Counted from the first letter of the stretch, positions 17,053 through 25,346 are shown. The stretch: DNA of 37,651 bases from Blastomonas sp. CACIA14H2 (GCA_000503195.1 AYSC01000042.1:1-37651), one strand, 5' to 3'. Notes: a model not told the origin generated them from the letters alone. A program made the numbers and translations.

Positions 17053-17580
17053 ATGGCGATCGACGAATCGCGGGTCTTCAAGCCCATCAACATCGCGCTG
17101 CTGACCATTTCGGACACACGCACCGCTGCCGACGACACCTCGGGCGACATCCTGGCCGGGCTGATCACCGGCAAGGGTCATCGGCTGATCACCCGCGCGA
17201 TCGAGAAGGACGATGTCGAGCGGCTGGTCGTCCGGCTCAACAACTGGATCGACGATCCCGAGATCGACACGATCATCTCGACCGGCGGCACCGGCCTCAC
17301 CGGACGCGATATCACCCCCGAGGCGCTCGACCGGGTCAAGGACAAGGACATTCCGGGCTTCGGCGAGCTGTTTCGCTGGCTCAGCTATCAGACCATCGGC
17401 ACCAGCACGGTGCAATCGCGCGCCTGCGCGGTGCTCGCGCGCGGCACCTATATCTTCGCGCTGCCCGGATCGAACGGCGCGGTGAAGGACGGCTGGAACG
17501 GCATCCTCAACGAACAGCTCGACAGCCGCAACCGGCCCTGCAATTTCATCGAGCTGATGCCGAGGCTGCGCGAGAAATAG
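17053..17580 (+). CDS. moaB: Molybdenum cofactor biosynthesis protein B
   Basis: MoaB/MogA-type protein that adenylylates molybdopterin in moco synthesis. The 175-residue protein is near full family length and carries [25 protein letters not shown] (the molybdopterin-binding signature, about residues 76-92), [11 protein letters not shown] and [12 protein letters not shown]. The F and S pattern of the last motif suits MoaB more than MogA, but the two are hard to separate by eye. The ATG at 17053 lies 3 bases after the transglycosylase stop, so the genes are co-transcribed. No other moco gene lies in the window. The downstream repeat at 17602 may end the transcript. Confidence 0.9.
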   Translation: MAIDESRVFKPINIALLTISDTRTAADDTSGDILAGLITGKGHRLITRAIEKDDVERLVVRLNNWIDDPEIDTIISTGGTGLTGRDITPEALDRVKDKDIPGFGELFRWLSYQTIGTSTVQSRACAVLARGTYIFALPGSNGAVKDGWNGILNEQLDSRNRPCNFIELMPRLREK

Positions 17581-17601
17581 ACCGTTTGCTTTTTCCGTGA
17601 T

Positions 17602-17681
17602 CGTCACCCCCGCGCAGGCGGAGATCCCGCTTTTCCGTCAAAACAAACGGTAGCGGGATTGGCGCGTGCGCGGGACTGACG
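17602..17681. repeat. Imperfect palindromic intergenic repeat, copy 2
   Basis: Arms 17602-17631 and 17652-17681 (30 bases each) are imperfect reverse complements, starting CGTCA and ending TGACG, with cores CCCGCGCAGGCG and CGCGTGCGCGGG. The 20-base loop carries CCGT/ACGG. A further pair, ACCGTTTG (17581-17588) and CAAACGGT (17644-17651), is also inverted. It lies between moaB and the radical SAM gene and would form a long RNA hairpin, possibly a terminator or a 3'-end stabiliser for moaB. Confidence 0.8.
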
Positions 17682-17723
17682 AAAGCGATGGCCTTTGTTC
17701 CCGAAATGTTCTAAAAGCAGGGC

Positions 17724-18806
17724 ATGTCTGCCCACCCGCCCCCTCTCAAAGGCCGAGGCGCACCACTGAATCGCGAGTCGGTGCGGTTCAACCTGCCGGT
17801 GCGAGAGGCCGATGGCGACTGGCTCGACCAGCGCGCGGCGATTGACGACAGCCCTGCCCCGTTGCGCACCACGGTCACGATCGAACATCCCCGATCGATC
17901 ATCTCGCGCAACAGTTCGCCCGACCTGCCGTTCGACCAGTCGATCAACGCCTATCGCGGCTGCGAGCATGGCTGCATCTATTGCTATGCCCGGCCCACCC
18001 ATGCCTGGCTCGATCTTTCGCCCGGGCTCGATTTCGAAAGCCGGCTGTTCGCCAAGCCCGATGCGGCAAGACTGCTGCGCGCGACGCTGCGCAAGCCCGG
18101 TTATGTGCCCAAGGTGATCGCGCTCGGCACCAATACCGACCCGTACCAGCCGATCGAGGCGGATTATCGTATCACCCGGTCGATCCTCGAGGTCTGTCTG
18201 GAGGCGCGCAACCCGGTGGCGATCACCACCAAGTCCGACCGCGTGCTGAGCGAGATCGATCTGCTCACGGAGATGGCGCGGCACGATCTGATCGCCGTCG
18301 CGCTGTCGGTTACCACGCTCGATGGTGCGATGGCACGCACGCTCGAGCCGCGCGCGGCCACTCCGCGCAAGCGCCTCGCCGCGATCCGGGCGCTGAGCGA
18401 AGCGGGGGTGCCGACGCATATCAACGTTTCGCCCGTCATCCCCGCGATCACCGATCACGAGATCGAGGCGCTGGTCGCAGCCGGGGCCGAGGCCGGCGCG
18501 CTGTCCGCCTCCTATATCCCGGTCCGTCTGCCGCACGAGGTCGCCCCACTGTTCCGCGCCTGGCTCGACGCGCATTTTCCCGATCGCGCGAGCAAGGTGA
18601 TGGCGATCATCCAGCAGATGCGCGACGGGCGCGACAACGACCCCGGTTTCGGCTCGCGCATGCGCGGCAAGGGCCCCTGGGCCCACCTGATCCGCACCCG
18701 CTTCCGCCTCGCGGTCAAACGCGCAGGACTGAACCAGCACAAATGGGTGCTGGACACCTCGCTCTTCCGCGCCCCGCCGGACGGGACGCAGGGCGAGCTG
18801 TTCTAG
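17724..18806 (+). CDS. PA0069-like radical SAM protein
   Basis: Radical SAM enzyme of unknown reaction. The 360-residue protein has the cluster motif CEHGCIYCY (Cys80, Cys84, Cys87), i.e. CxxxCxxC, followed by ARPTHAWLDLSPGLDFE, which is the signature of the PA0069/SPL-like group. ALGTNTDPYQPIE and VTTLDGAMARTLEPRA are further family landmarks. It is related to spore photoproduct lyase-like proteins, but no DNA repair role is shown. The ATG at 17724 is followed by a proline-rich start; no strong ribosome binding site is visible. The stop overlaps the convergent PPK2 stop by 4 bases (18803-18806). Confidence 0.88.
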   Translation: MSAHPPPLKGRGAPLNRESVRFNLPVREADGDWLDQRAAIDDSPAPLRTTVTIEHPRSIISRNSSPDLPFDQSINAYRGCEHGCIYCYARPTHAWLDLSPGLDFESRLFAKPDAARLLRATLRKPGYVPKVIALGTNTDPYQPIEADYRITRSILEVCLEARNPVAITTKSDRVLSEIDLLTEMARHDLIAVALSVTTLDGAMARTLEPRAATPRKRLAAIRALSEAGVPTHINVSPVIPAITDHEIEALVAAGAEAGALSASYIPVRLPHEVAPLFRAWLDAHFPDRASKVMAIIQQMRDGRDNDPGFGSRMRGKGPWAHLIRTRFRLAVKRAGLNQHKWVLDTSLFRAPPDGTQGELF

Positions 18807-19582
18807 CCCTTGTAGCCAAACGCCTCCTTCGCCAGCGCCACCAGCTCGGGATCGGCATCGGGCAGCGATTTGGGCACGCTCGCCTCGAGCCGCTCGGCGA
18901 TATGCGTCAGCACGGCAACGCGCGCCGCCTTCTTGCTGTTGCCGTCGAACACCTTCCAGGGGGCCCAGCGGGTGTCGGTCTGGCGGAACATGTCGTGCAT
19001 CGCGTCGAGATAGTCGGCCCGCTTGGCGCGGTTGCGGAAATCGTCGTGCGTCACCTTCCAGCGCTTCTCGGGGACGGACAGCCGGTCGGCGAGGCGCTTG
19101 TCCTGCGTTGCCTGCGTCACGTGCAGGAAGATCTTGATGATCGCGGTGCCGCCATCGACCTGCTGCGCCTCGAACTCGTTGATCTCGTCATAGCCGCGCT
19201 TCCATTCTCGTTCGCTGGCGAACTGCTCGACCCGCTCGACCAGCACGCGGCCATACCAGGAGCGATCGAAGACCGAGATTTCGCGGCTCCCTGGCAGCTT
19301 CTGCCAGAAGCGCCAGAGGAAATGCCGGTCCTTTTCATACGGTGTCGGCGCGCTGATCGGCCAGACCTGGAAATAGCGCGGGTCCCATTCCGCCGTCATT
19401 CGCTTGATGATGCCGCCCTTGCCCGCCGCGTCCCAGCCTTCCATGACGATGATCGCGCGGTGGCCGTGGACGATGTGCCGGGCATGCGCGTGCGACAGCC
19501 GCTCCTGCAGGTCCTTGAGCGCAGCATCATAGTCGCCGTCAAAGGCGGCGCCCTTCTCATAATCGGACAGCTTGATGGTCAT
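18803..19582 (-). CDS. ppk2: Polyphosphate kinase 2 family protein
   Basis: Transfers phosphate between polyphosphate and nucleotides (NDP or NMP). The 259-residue, single-domain protein has Walker A GWDAAGKGGI (49-58), Walker B region DRSWYGRVLVERVE (106-119) and the lid-like RAKRADYLDAM. Size and motifs fit a single-domain PPK2; the class (ADP/GDP versus AMP use) cannot be decided safely. The start is ATG at 19582; it overlaps the stop of the upstream exported protein (ATGA, 19579-19582), which indicates translational coupling. The stop overlaps the convergent radical SAM gene by 4 bases. Two more polyphosphate genes occur at 30794-34459. Confidence 0.92.
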   Translation of the reverse strand: MTIKLSDYEKGAAFDGDYDAALKDLQERLSHAHARHIVHGHRAIIVMEGWDAAGKGGIIKRMTAEWDPRYFQVWPISAPTPYEKDRHFLWRFWQKLPGSREISVFDRSWYGRVLVERVEQFASEREWKRGYDEINEFEAQQVDGGTAIIKIFLHVTQATQDKRLADRLSVPEKRWKVTHDDFRNRAKRADYLDAMHDMFRQTDTRWAPWKVFDGNSKKAARVAVLTHIAERLEASVPKSLPDADPELVALAKEAFGYKG

Positions 19583-20544
19583 GAGCCCGTTCCCCCCAGT
19601 CGCGCCTCGCGGGCATTGTAATCGGCTTCTGCAGCCTGCCGGGCGGCAATCCGGTCGAAGGCCGCACGGATCGCCGGTTCGCGCGGCAGCAGCGTCTGCG
19701 CCTGGCGATAGCGGGTCAAGGCCTCGTCGAGCTCGCCGCGCTGCTCTGCGCACAGTGCGAGATTGAAGACGACCGAACTCTGACCCGGCGCCTCGGTATC
19801 GAGCGCCTGCCAGATCGAGCACGCCTGGCCGGGGTCGCGAAAGGTCGCCTTGAGCGCATCCTTGAACCGGTTCGACTGGTCCTTGTCGAGCCCCTTGCGG
19901 CCTTCGAGCACGCGGATGGCATCGCTGCGGAAGACCGGGGCGATGTCGGCCCTGACCTCATCCGCGACCTGTTCGACGAGCAGCGAGACCGTATCCGGCA
20001 GGCTGCGGCCGGGCTCGCGATCGGGGCAGATCACGACCTGATCGCTCTTGTATATCTGGCGCTGATAGACGATCGCGCCGTCGTCGATCCGCGCCAGGCG
20101 AAGCGACGGGTTGAGCGAGACGATCCGGCGATTGCAGCGGATCTTCACCTGCTCCTCGCGGATGCACTTGTTGTTGCCGTCGCGCTCGACGCATTCCTTG
20201 CGATTTTCCTCGACCGGCTGGTTCTGCACCTGGGCGTTGGCGATACCCGACAACAGAGCATCGGCCGGCGCGGTGGAGCGCTCGACCACCAGCTTGAAAT
20301 AGGGCTGGCCATAGACGGTAACCTCGGCCAGCACGCCCTCGAGCGCGAATGAGAGCTCGCGTCCATCGCGACCGCCGAAGCGTTCGACGACCAATGAGCC
20401 GACCTGCGCGGCGTCGCGATCGCGTGCGGGGTAGAGCGCATCAATCGTCAGCGTCTCGGCCTGGGCGGCGCCTGCCCATCCCAGCCCGGCCATGACCATC
20501 GCCAGGCGCAGCTTGCGCGCCCGTGATCCAAGTTTCTTCCGCAT
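19579..20544 (-). CDS. Exported cysteine-containing protein with a TPR-like C-terminal part, unknown function
   Basis: A 321-residue protein with an N-terminal signal (basic MRKKLGSRARKLRL, hydrophobic core, cleavage probably after AAQA), so likely periplasmic. The middle contains conserved-looking cysteines (KECVERDGNNKCIREEQVKIRC, then VICPDREP). The C-terminal 90 residues look like TPR helices (SVVFNLALCAEQRGELDEALTRYRQAQTLLPREPAIRAAF). No known enzyme signature was recognised. The ATG at 20544 fits the signal peptide; a longer frame reaching 20685 lacks one. It is coupled by ATGA to the polyphosphate kinase 2 gene, so the two are likely expressed together. The function is not known. Confidence 0.75.
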   Translation of the reverse strand: MRKKLGSRARKLRLAMVMAGLGWAGAAQAETLTIDALYPARDRDAAQVGSLVVERFGGRDGRELSFALEGVLAEVTVYGQPYFKLVVERSTAPADALLSGIANAQVQNQPVEENRKECVERDGNNKCIREEQVKIRCNRRIVSLNPSLRLARIDDGAIVYQRQIYKSDQVVICPDREPGRSLPDTVSLLVEQVADEVRADIAPVFRSDAIRVLEGRKGLDKDQSNRFKDALKATFRDPGQACSIWQALDTEAPGQSSVVFNLALCAEQRGELDEALTRYRQAQTLLPREPAIRAAFDRIAARQAAEADYNAREARLGGTGS

Positions 20545-20659
20545 GCCTTCCGCCCCAGATTGCAGCGCCGCCGCAGCAGCGCGATTCCATTGAAATGTAA
20601 CACAATCCTTGCCCAAGTCATGCGGCAAAGCTGTGCACAGGGTCACTGGATGATCGGTT

Positions 20660-21040
20660 TCAGGCAGGCAGGCAGGGCACGCCATATTGCTGCATGATCC
20701 GGTCCGCGCTCATCATCACCGCCTTTTCGTGGACAGCCTGCGCTAGCAGAAGATGATCAAAGGGATCGCCATGCAGAACCTGCAATCGTTCCAGGGCGAA
20801 CAAATGGGCGTTGGCCAGCGGCAACAGCTCGAAACCGAATTCTGCCAATCGGGGAAAGATATCGGCAGGTCCAACATGCAACTTGCCGACGCGATGCTTG
20901 ATTGCAATCTCCCAAAGCGAAACCTGGCTCACCAGCACGCAATTTTCCGGATCGGCGATGACGGCCCGCGACCGACGGGAAAGCCTGGAATCATCGTCCA
21001 GCCACCAGAGCATGATATGGGTATCGATGATGAGCTTCAT
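20660..21040 (-). CDS. VapC-like PIN-domain toxin
   Basis: Predicted metal-dependent endoribonuclease of a type II toxin-antitoxin pair. The 126-residue protein has the PIN acidic residues in LIIDTHIMLWWLDDD (Asp6), SLWEIAIKHRVGKL (Glu44), GDPFDHLLLAQA (Asp92/Asp95) and SADRIM (Asp113). DTHIMLWW and DPFDHLLLAQA are the form seen in the Sll0205-like PIN subgroup, which usually pairs with Phd-type antitoxins. The start is ATG at 21040, 12 bases after the stop of the antitoxin. All catalytic acids are present, so the toxin looks intact. Cellular target RNA is unknown. Confidence 0.88.
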   Translation of the reverse strand: MKLIIDTHIMLWWLDDDSRLSRRSRAVIADPENCVLVSQVSLWEIAIKHRVGKLHVGPADIFPRLAEFGFELLPLANAHLFALERLQVLHGDPFDHLLLAQAVHEKAVMMSADRIMQQYGVPCLPA

Positions 21041-21052
21041 GCAGGGCTAGCG

Positions 21053-21400
21053 TCAGGACGTTTTCGGCCCATGGCCGTAATCCCAGGCTTCAAAACTGGC
21101 CAGAATGTCCTCCGGCCATTCGTTGAAATCGTCCGCCATATGGATCTTGCCCCGCAGCGCGCCGGGCTGCCGGGGCTTTTTCAGCGGCACGAAATCATCG
21201 GCAGGCGGAACGGCGGCAAAGGGCATCGGCATTTCACGCACTCCGGCTGAGGGCGCGGGTGCGGGGGCATTGCCCGCTGCAATGCCCTGCAGATACGCCT
21301 TGACCATGGCCGAAAGCGATGTGCCCAGCTCGGCCGCGCGGATGCGGGCGAGCCGGTGCGTTTCGTCATCGAGCGCGATGGTCACGTTCTTCATGACCAT
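21053..21400 (-). CDS. Antitoxin with ribbon-helix-helix N terminus and Phd-type C-terminal tail
   Basis: A 115-residue protein upstream of a PIN toxin. Residues 4-38 (NVTIALDDETHRLARIRAAELG onward) read as a CopG/RHH DNA-binding domain. An Ala/Pro-rich linker (40-70) leads to a tail at 77-105 (PRQPGALRGKIHMADDF, then EDILASFE) like the toxin-blocking ends of Phd/YefM antitoxins paired with Sll0205-like PIN toxins. This mixed architecture is uncommon by my recollection. The start is ATG at 21400; an ATG at 21394 is an in-frame alternative. No Shine-Dalgarno is visible; the start lies in a tandem repeat. The family call for the N-terminal domain is moderate, the antitoxin role strong by position. 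Confidence 0.8.
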   Translation of the reverse strand: MVMKNVTIALDDETHRLARIRAAELGTSLSAMVKAYLQGIAAGNAPAPAPSAGVREMPMPFAAVPPADDFVPLKKPRQPGALRGKIHMADDFNEWPEDILASFEAWDYGHGPKTS

Positions 21401-21430
21401 CGCAGTATCACAGTTTCACAGTCTGCGCAA
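21399..21430 (-). promoter_or_regulatory. Tandem 8-bp operator-like repeats at the antitoxin start
   Basis: Read on the minus strand: ACTGTGAA (21422-21415), ACTGTGAT (21414-21407) and ACTGCGAT (21406-21399), three back-to-back octamers, the last containing the first two bases of the ATG. CGCAG (21427-21423) and CTGCG (21405-21401) form an inverted pair around them. TTGCGC (21430-21425) and GATACT (21409-21404), the latter preceded by TGT, could serve as -35 and extended -10. Such repeats suit autoregulation by an RHH antitoxin. Confidence 0.6.
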
Positions 21431-21441
21431 CCAGCCCAGTG

Positions 21442-23223
21442 TCAGCCCTTCTGGGGTTCGACCACGCGGATGTTGAGTTCGCGCAGCTGCTTGAGGCTGA
21501 CCGGCGACGGCGCACCCATCATCAGATCCTCGGCCTTCTGGTTCATCGGGAACAGCACGACCTCGCGGATGTTGGGCTCGTCGGCGAGCAGCATGACCAT
21601 GCGGTCGACCCCCGGCGCCGAGCCGCCGTGCGGCGGCGCGCCGTACTTGAACGCGTTGAGCATGCCCGAGAAGTTCTTCTCGACATCCTCCTTGCTGTAC
21701 CCGGCGATCTCGAACGCCTTGTACATGATGTCCGGGCGGTGGTTCCGGATCGCGCCCGAGGACAGTTCGACGCCGTTGCAGACGATGTCATACTGCCAGG
21801 CGAGGATGTCGAGCGGGTCCATCGTTTCCAGCGCCTCCATCTCGCCCTGCGGCATCGAGAAGGGGTTGTGGCTGAAATCGATCTTCTTGGCGTCCTCGTC
21901 ATATTCGAACATCGGGAAGTCGACGATCCAGCAGAACTTGTACACGCCCTGCTCGATCAGGCCGAGCTGCTCGCCCACGCGCGTGCGCGCTGCCCCTGCC
22001 AGCTTGGCCGCCTGCAGTTCCTTGCCCGCCGCGAAGAACACGCCGTCATTGGGGCCGAGCCCGAGCTCGGCGATCAGCTTGGCGGTGGCTTCCTCGCCAT
22101 GGTTCTTGGCGATCGGGCCGCCGGGCACGCCGTCCTTGATGTTGATATAGCCAAGACCCGCATGACCCTCGCCGCGCGCCCAGTCGTTCATGTCGTCGAA
22201 GAACTTGCGGCTCATCGCGCCAGCGCCCGGCGCCGGAATCGCGCGGACCTTGCCGCCCGAGCCGACGATCTTGTCGAACAGGCCGAAGCCCGACCCGACG
22301 AAATGCTCGGTCACGTCGCTGATCACCAGCGGGTTGCGCAGGTCGGGCTTGTCCGAGCCATATTTCAGCATGGATTCGCGATAAGGAATGCGCGGGAAGG
22401 TCCCGGCGGGCGTGACATGCTTACCACCCGAGAATTCTTCGAACACACCAGCCAAGACCGGCTCGAGCGCCGCGAACACGTCGTCCTGCGTCACGAAGCT
22501 CATCTCGAGGTCGAGCTGGTAGAACTCGCCCGGGCTGCGGTCGGCGCGCGCGTCCTCGTCGCGGAAGCACGGCGCGATCTGGAAATAGCGGTCGAAGCCC
22601 GCGACCATCAGCAGCTGCTTGAACATCTGCGGGGCCTGGGGCAGCGCATAGAACTTCCCGGGATGGACGCGGCTGGGCACCAGATAGTCGCGTGCGCCTT
22701 CGGGTGACGAAGCGGTGAGGATCGGTGTCTGGAATTCGGTAAAGCCCTGCTCGACCATGCGGCGGCGCAGGCTGGCAATCACCTGCGAGCGCAGCATGAT
22801 GTTGCGGTGAAGGCGCTCGCGGCGGAGGTCGAGGAAGCGATAGCGAAGGCGGATATCCTCGGGATATTCCTGCTCACCCGCGACCGGCATCGGCAGTTCG
22901 TCGGCGGCGGACTGGACCACAACCTCGGCTGCGCGCACCTCGACCTCGCCGGTCGGCAGGTTGGCGTTTACCGTCTCGGCCGAGCGGGCGACGACAGTCC
23001 CTGTCACGGTGACCACGCTTTCGACGCGCAGGCGCTCGAGTGCGGCAAAGGCCGGGCTGTCGCTGTCGGTGACGATCTGGGTCAGCCCGTAATGATCGCG
23101 CAGGTCGATGAACAACAGGTTGCCATGGTCGCGCTTGCGATGGACCCAGCCCGACAGGCGGACCTGCTGGCCAACATCGGAAGCGCGAAGCGCGGTGCAG
23201 CTATGGGTGCGATATGCGTGCAT
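21442..23223 (-). CDS. aspS: Aspartyl-tRNA synthetase
   Basis: Class II aminoacyl-tRNA synthetase that charges tRNA with aspartate. The 593-residue bacterial-type protein has an N-terminal OB-fold anticodon domain ([26 protein letters not shown]), motif 2 ([23 protein letters not shown]), the bacterial GAD insert, and motif 3 ([27 protein letters not shown]). The start is ATG at 23223 (MHAYRTHSC); ATG at 23232 is a near alternative. Most alphaproteobacteria lack a separate AsnRS/Gln-independent route, so this may be a non-discriminating enzyme, which is not shown here. A sigma-70-like promoter lies at 23324-23296. The TA pair is directly downstream. Confidence 0.95.
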   Translation of the reverse strand: MHAYRTHSCTALRASDVGQQVRLSGWVHRKRDHGNLLFIDLRDHYGLTQIVTDSDSPAFAALERLRVESVVTVTGTVVARSAETVNANLPTGEVEVRAAEVVVQSAADELPMPVAGEQEYPEDIRLRYRFLDLRRERLHRNIMLRSQVIASLRRRMVEQGFTEFQTPILTASSPEGARDYLVPSRVHPGKFYALPQAPQMFKQLLMVAGFDRYFQIAPCFRDEDARADRSPGEFYQLDLEMSFVTQDDVFAALEPVLAGVFEEFSGGKHVTPAGTFPRIPYRESMLKYGSDKPDLRNPLVISDVTEHFVGSGFGLFDKIVGSGGKVRAIPAPGAGAMSRKFFDDMNDWARGEGHAGLGYINIKDGVPGGPIAKNHGEEATAKLIAELGLGPNDGVFFAAGKELQAAKLAGAARTRVGEQLGLIEQGVYKFCWIVDFPMFEYDEDAKKIDFSHNPFSMPQGEMEALETMDPLDILAWQYDIVCNGVELSSGAIRNHRPDIMYKAFEIAGYSKEDVEKNFSGMLNAFKYGAPPHGGSAPGVDRMVMLLADEPNIREVVLFPMNQKAEDLMMGAPSPVSLKQLRELNIRVVEPQKG

Positions 23224-23295
23224 GAGAACCATGGATCCTGATCGAGAAAGGGCGCTGAAGAGCCTGCCCAAAGGCAAGGCCAGCCGATAGCGCGG

Positions 23296-23324
23296 CTAAC
23301 ACCGTGCCGGTGCGCTTTTGTCAA
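23296..23324 (-). promoter_or_regulatory. Sigma-70-like promoter of aspS
   Basis: On the minus strand, TTGACA (23324-23319) is followed by a 17-base spacer and TGTTAG (23301-23296). The -35 is perfect; the -10 is weak (T, T and A match consensus at positions 1, 3 and 5). It would start transcription about 65 bases before the aspS ATG. Confidence 0.55.
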
Positions 23325-23354
23325 GCTTTGACCGCGTTGGCCTGCCCGTACCGA

Positions 23355-24866
23355 TCAGTCGATCAGCCCCAGATGGACCAGCGGATCGGAGCGGAACACC
23401 GCGATATCCGTCGAATCGGGCATCAGGCGGCGCTGCGCGATGCGGAAGCGCCGATAGTCGTCGCCATAATCGCGGGCGACGCGCGCGGCATCGAGATCAT
23501 TGGTCTTGCCCCAATGGCGGGTGAAGCGAATGCCGAGCGCATCGAGTTTCGCCACCACCGCGCGATAGCTGCGATGGCTGACATCGCTGCGCGGCCCATC
23601 GAAATCGATCACGACATTGCTGTCGAAACGCGCCGGCGCGAGCAGCCCGCTCGCGCGCTGCATGAACCGCAGCGTCACCACCGTGCCCCCACCCCCGCTG
23701 AGGAATGCCTCGATCAGCGGATCGAACGCGCGCTCGAGATCCGCTCGCGCCATCGTGACCGAGCCGTTGAACAGATTGGCGATCGGGTTGTGCGGCTCGG
23801 TGGTATGGCCCCAGGTGGCGATGGCTTCGGGATCGTCGATGTCGCGCTGCACCGCATAGCCCGCGCGCATCGCCATTTGCAGGATGTCGGCGCGCAGCAG
23901 ATCGATCCCCGCCATCGCCTTGCCAATCAGCGTCAGGGCGTCATAGCCGGCCCCGGTCAGCGGGCGAGGCGGCGGAGGGATGCCGTGGTCGAAATCGCGC
24001 AGATAGAGCATCCGCAGAAGCGCATCCTTTTCGAACGGAGCAAAGGGATTGAGGATCACCTGCAGGAAATGCGGGTCCTCGTTGAGCCCATAGCCGCGCG
24101 AAAAGCCGCGAAAATCGCCCTGGGCCAGCCGCGTGATATCGGCGCGCGAGATCCGCGCGCGCTTCTGGATATTGCGGACCATGTAGATCGGCACGCATTC
24201 GATCACCATCGCGGTGACAAAACCCATGGCACCGACTGCAACCTGGCAGGCGGCGAACACGTCATCATCGCGGAAGATCGTGCTGCCCGTTGCTGCGACA
24301 AAATCAGGCGACATGACTGGCTGGTGCGGCTCGACCCAGAAAATTCCCGAAGGCGTCACCACCTGCAGCGCGCGAATATGGTCCTGGATGCCGCCTGCGC
24401 CCAGCACGCTGCCGTGCGTTCCGGTGGCGCACGCCCCGGCCCAGGTCTGGCCGTTGCTGGCGCCGCCCGTGCGCAGGCTGAGCCCCAGTTCCTCGGCGCA
24501 ATCGTTCACCTCGTCGACCGTCGCGCCCGCCTGGACCAGCATCAGCCGCGATGGGTCGATGCCGCGCGCGACATCGTCAGCATCGAGCCCGAAGCAGCGG
24601 TTGATGCGCAGTGTCTCGACCAGCCAGCCCCCTTGCACGATCGCGATCGGCGAAGGCGACCAGCCCGCGCCCAGCGGCCTGAGCCTTGCGCCCGCGCGGC
24701 TGGCGTCGCGCAGCAGCGCCAGCACATCGCCTGCCACCTCGCGCAGCACGGCACGCCCGGCCTCGCGCTCGCTGTTGCACAGTTCTATCAGATCGCCGAG
24801 CAGGGCCGATTCCGTGCCGTGATAATTGACCCAGCGACAGGGGCCGTGGCGCCGCGGCGGCGGCAT
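23355..24866 (-). CDS. FAD-linked oxidase (L-gulonolactone/arabinonolactone oxidase-like)
   Basis: Vanillyl-alcohol-oxidase-fold flavoprotein predicted to oxidise a hydroxyl group of a sugar lactone, sterol or similar molecule. The 503-residue protein has the FAD-binding region LRPLGAGWSPSPIAI, LVQAGATVDEVN, RTGGASNGQTWAGACATGTHGS and GIQDHIRALQVV, in that order. A long C-terminal half ends in HWGKTNDLDAARVARDYGDDYRRFR, like the ALO-type C-terminal domain. The substrate is unknown. The ATG at 24866 shares one base with the stop of the small membrane protein (TGATG), which implies translational coupling. A much longer frame to 25022 has no family match upstream of MPPPRRHG. Confidence 0.82.
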   Translation of the reverse strand: MPPPRRHGPCRWVNYHGTESALLGDLIELCNSEREAGRAVLREVAGDVLALLRDASRAGARLRPLGAGWSPSPIAIVQGGWLVETLRINRCFGLDADDVARGIDPSRLMLVQAGATVDEVNDCAEELGLSLRTGGASNGQTWAGACATGTHGSVLGAGGIQDHIRALQVVTPSGIFWVEPHQPVMSPDFVAATGSTIFRDDDVFAACQVAVGAMGFVTAMVIECVPIYMVRNIQKRARISRADITRLAQGDFRGFSRGYGLNEDPHFLQVILNPFAPFEKDALLRMLYLRDFDHGIPPPPRPLTGAGYDALTLIGKAMAGIDLLRADILQMAMRAGYAVQRDIDDPEAIATWGHTTEPHNPIANLFNGSVTMARADLERAFDPLIEAFLSGGGGTVVTLRFMQRASGLLAPARFDSNVVIDFDGPRSDVSHRSYRAVVAKLDALGIRFTRHWGKTNDLDAARVARDYGDDYRRFRIAQRRLMPDSTDIAVFRSDPLVHLGLID

Positions 24867-25213
24867 CAGGCGCCGCCTACCGGGTTGTTGCCCGCGTGCA
24901 GCCGGTAATCGAACGTCACCCGCCGGACGAAGCCGAGCGTGACCAGCGACAGCAGGATCTGTCCGAAGCTCATCGAAAAGCGCATGTCGTTGATGCCCCG
25001 CCCGGCGGGATCGACCACGCACGCGCTGCGTCCGGCCCGCGTTGCAAGACCCCAGCCCAATATCGTCAGAATTTCACGACCACCACCGACCGGGCGAGAA
25101 TTTTCCAGAACCAGAAAGGCATCGCCGCCCTGCCCAAGCAATTGCCCGACCAGCGCCAGAGCCAGAACAACGATGACGATCTGATACATCCACATGCTTG
25201 CCCCCAGCGCCAT
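24866..25213 (-). CDS. Small membrane protein of unknown function
   Basis: A 115-residue protein with one clear hydrophobic N-terminal segment (IVIVVLALALVGQLLG, about 11-26) and a second at the C-terminal part (FGQILLSLVTLGF, about 83-95). The polar middle contains LGWGLATRAGRSACVVDPAG. No domain was recognised. The frame is open, the composition fits coding sequence, and the stop is fused with the FAD oxidase start (TGATG at 24868-24864), so it is likely real. ATG at 25213 is used; an ATG at 25195 with GGGGG upstream is an alternative. It may anchor or assist the oxidase, which is speculation. Confidence 0.6.
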   Translation of the reverse strand: MALGASMWMYQIVIVVLALALVGQLLGQGGDAFLVLENSRPVGGGREILTILGWGLATRAGRSACVVDPAGRGINDMRFSMSFGQILLSLVTLGFVRRVTFDYRLHAGNNPVGGA

Positions 25214-25244
25214 GAAACACCCACGTTACATACCGGAGAGTCCC

Positions 25245-25277
25245 ATGATTCTCAAAGACGGCAAATATTTATTTTGA
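25245..25277 (+). CDS. Possible 10-codon leader peptide
   Basis: ATG at 25245 opens the frame MILKDGKYLF and stops at TGA 25275-25277. CGGAGAG lies just upstream (25234-25240), a better ribosome binding site than most genes in the window have. It lies in the 133-bp gap between the small membrane protein and rnd. It could be a leader peptide, a decayed gene start, or chance. Confidence 0.25.
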   Translation: MILKDGKYLF

Positions 25278-25312
25278 TCCGATCCCGATTGATTGAAGCA
25301 CCCCACGATGGT

Positions 25313-25340
25313 TTGCGGCGGCAGATGCACGCTGTATAGG
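25313..25340 (+). promoter_or_regulatory. Possible rnd promoter close to the start codon
   Basis: TTGCGG (25313-25318), a 16-base spacer, and TATAGG (25335-25340). The -10 ends 6 bases before the rnd ATG at 25347, so the transcript would begin at or next to the start codon. AGG inside the -10 could also act as a weak ribosome binding site on a longer transcript. Confidence 0.35.
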
Positions 25341-25346
25341 TTGCCC

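Noticed and set aside
15367-17607. 746-codon open frame opposite the lytic transglycosylase and moaB
   Set aside because: It spans two intact genes of the other strand and carries no domain; it is a composition shadow.
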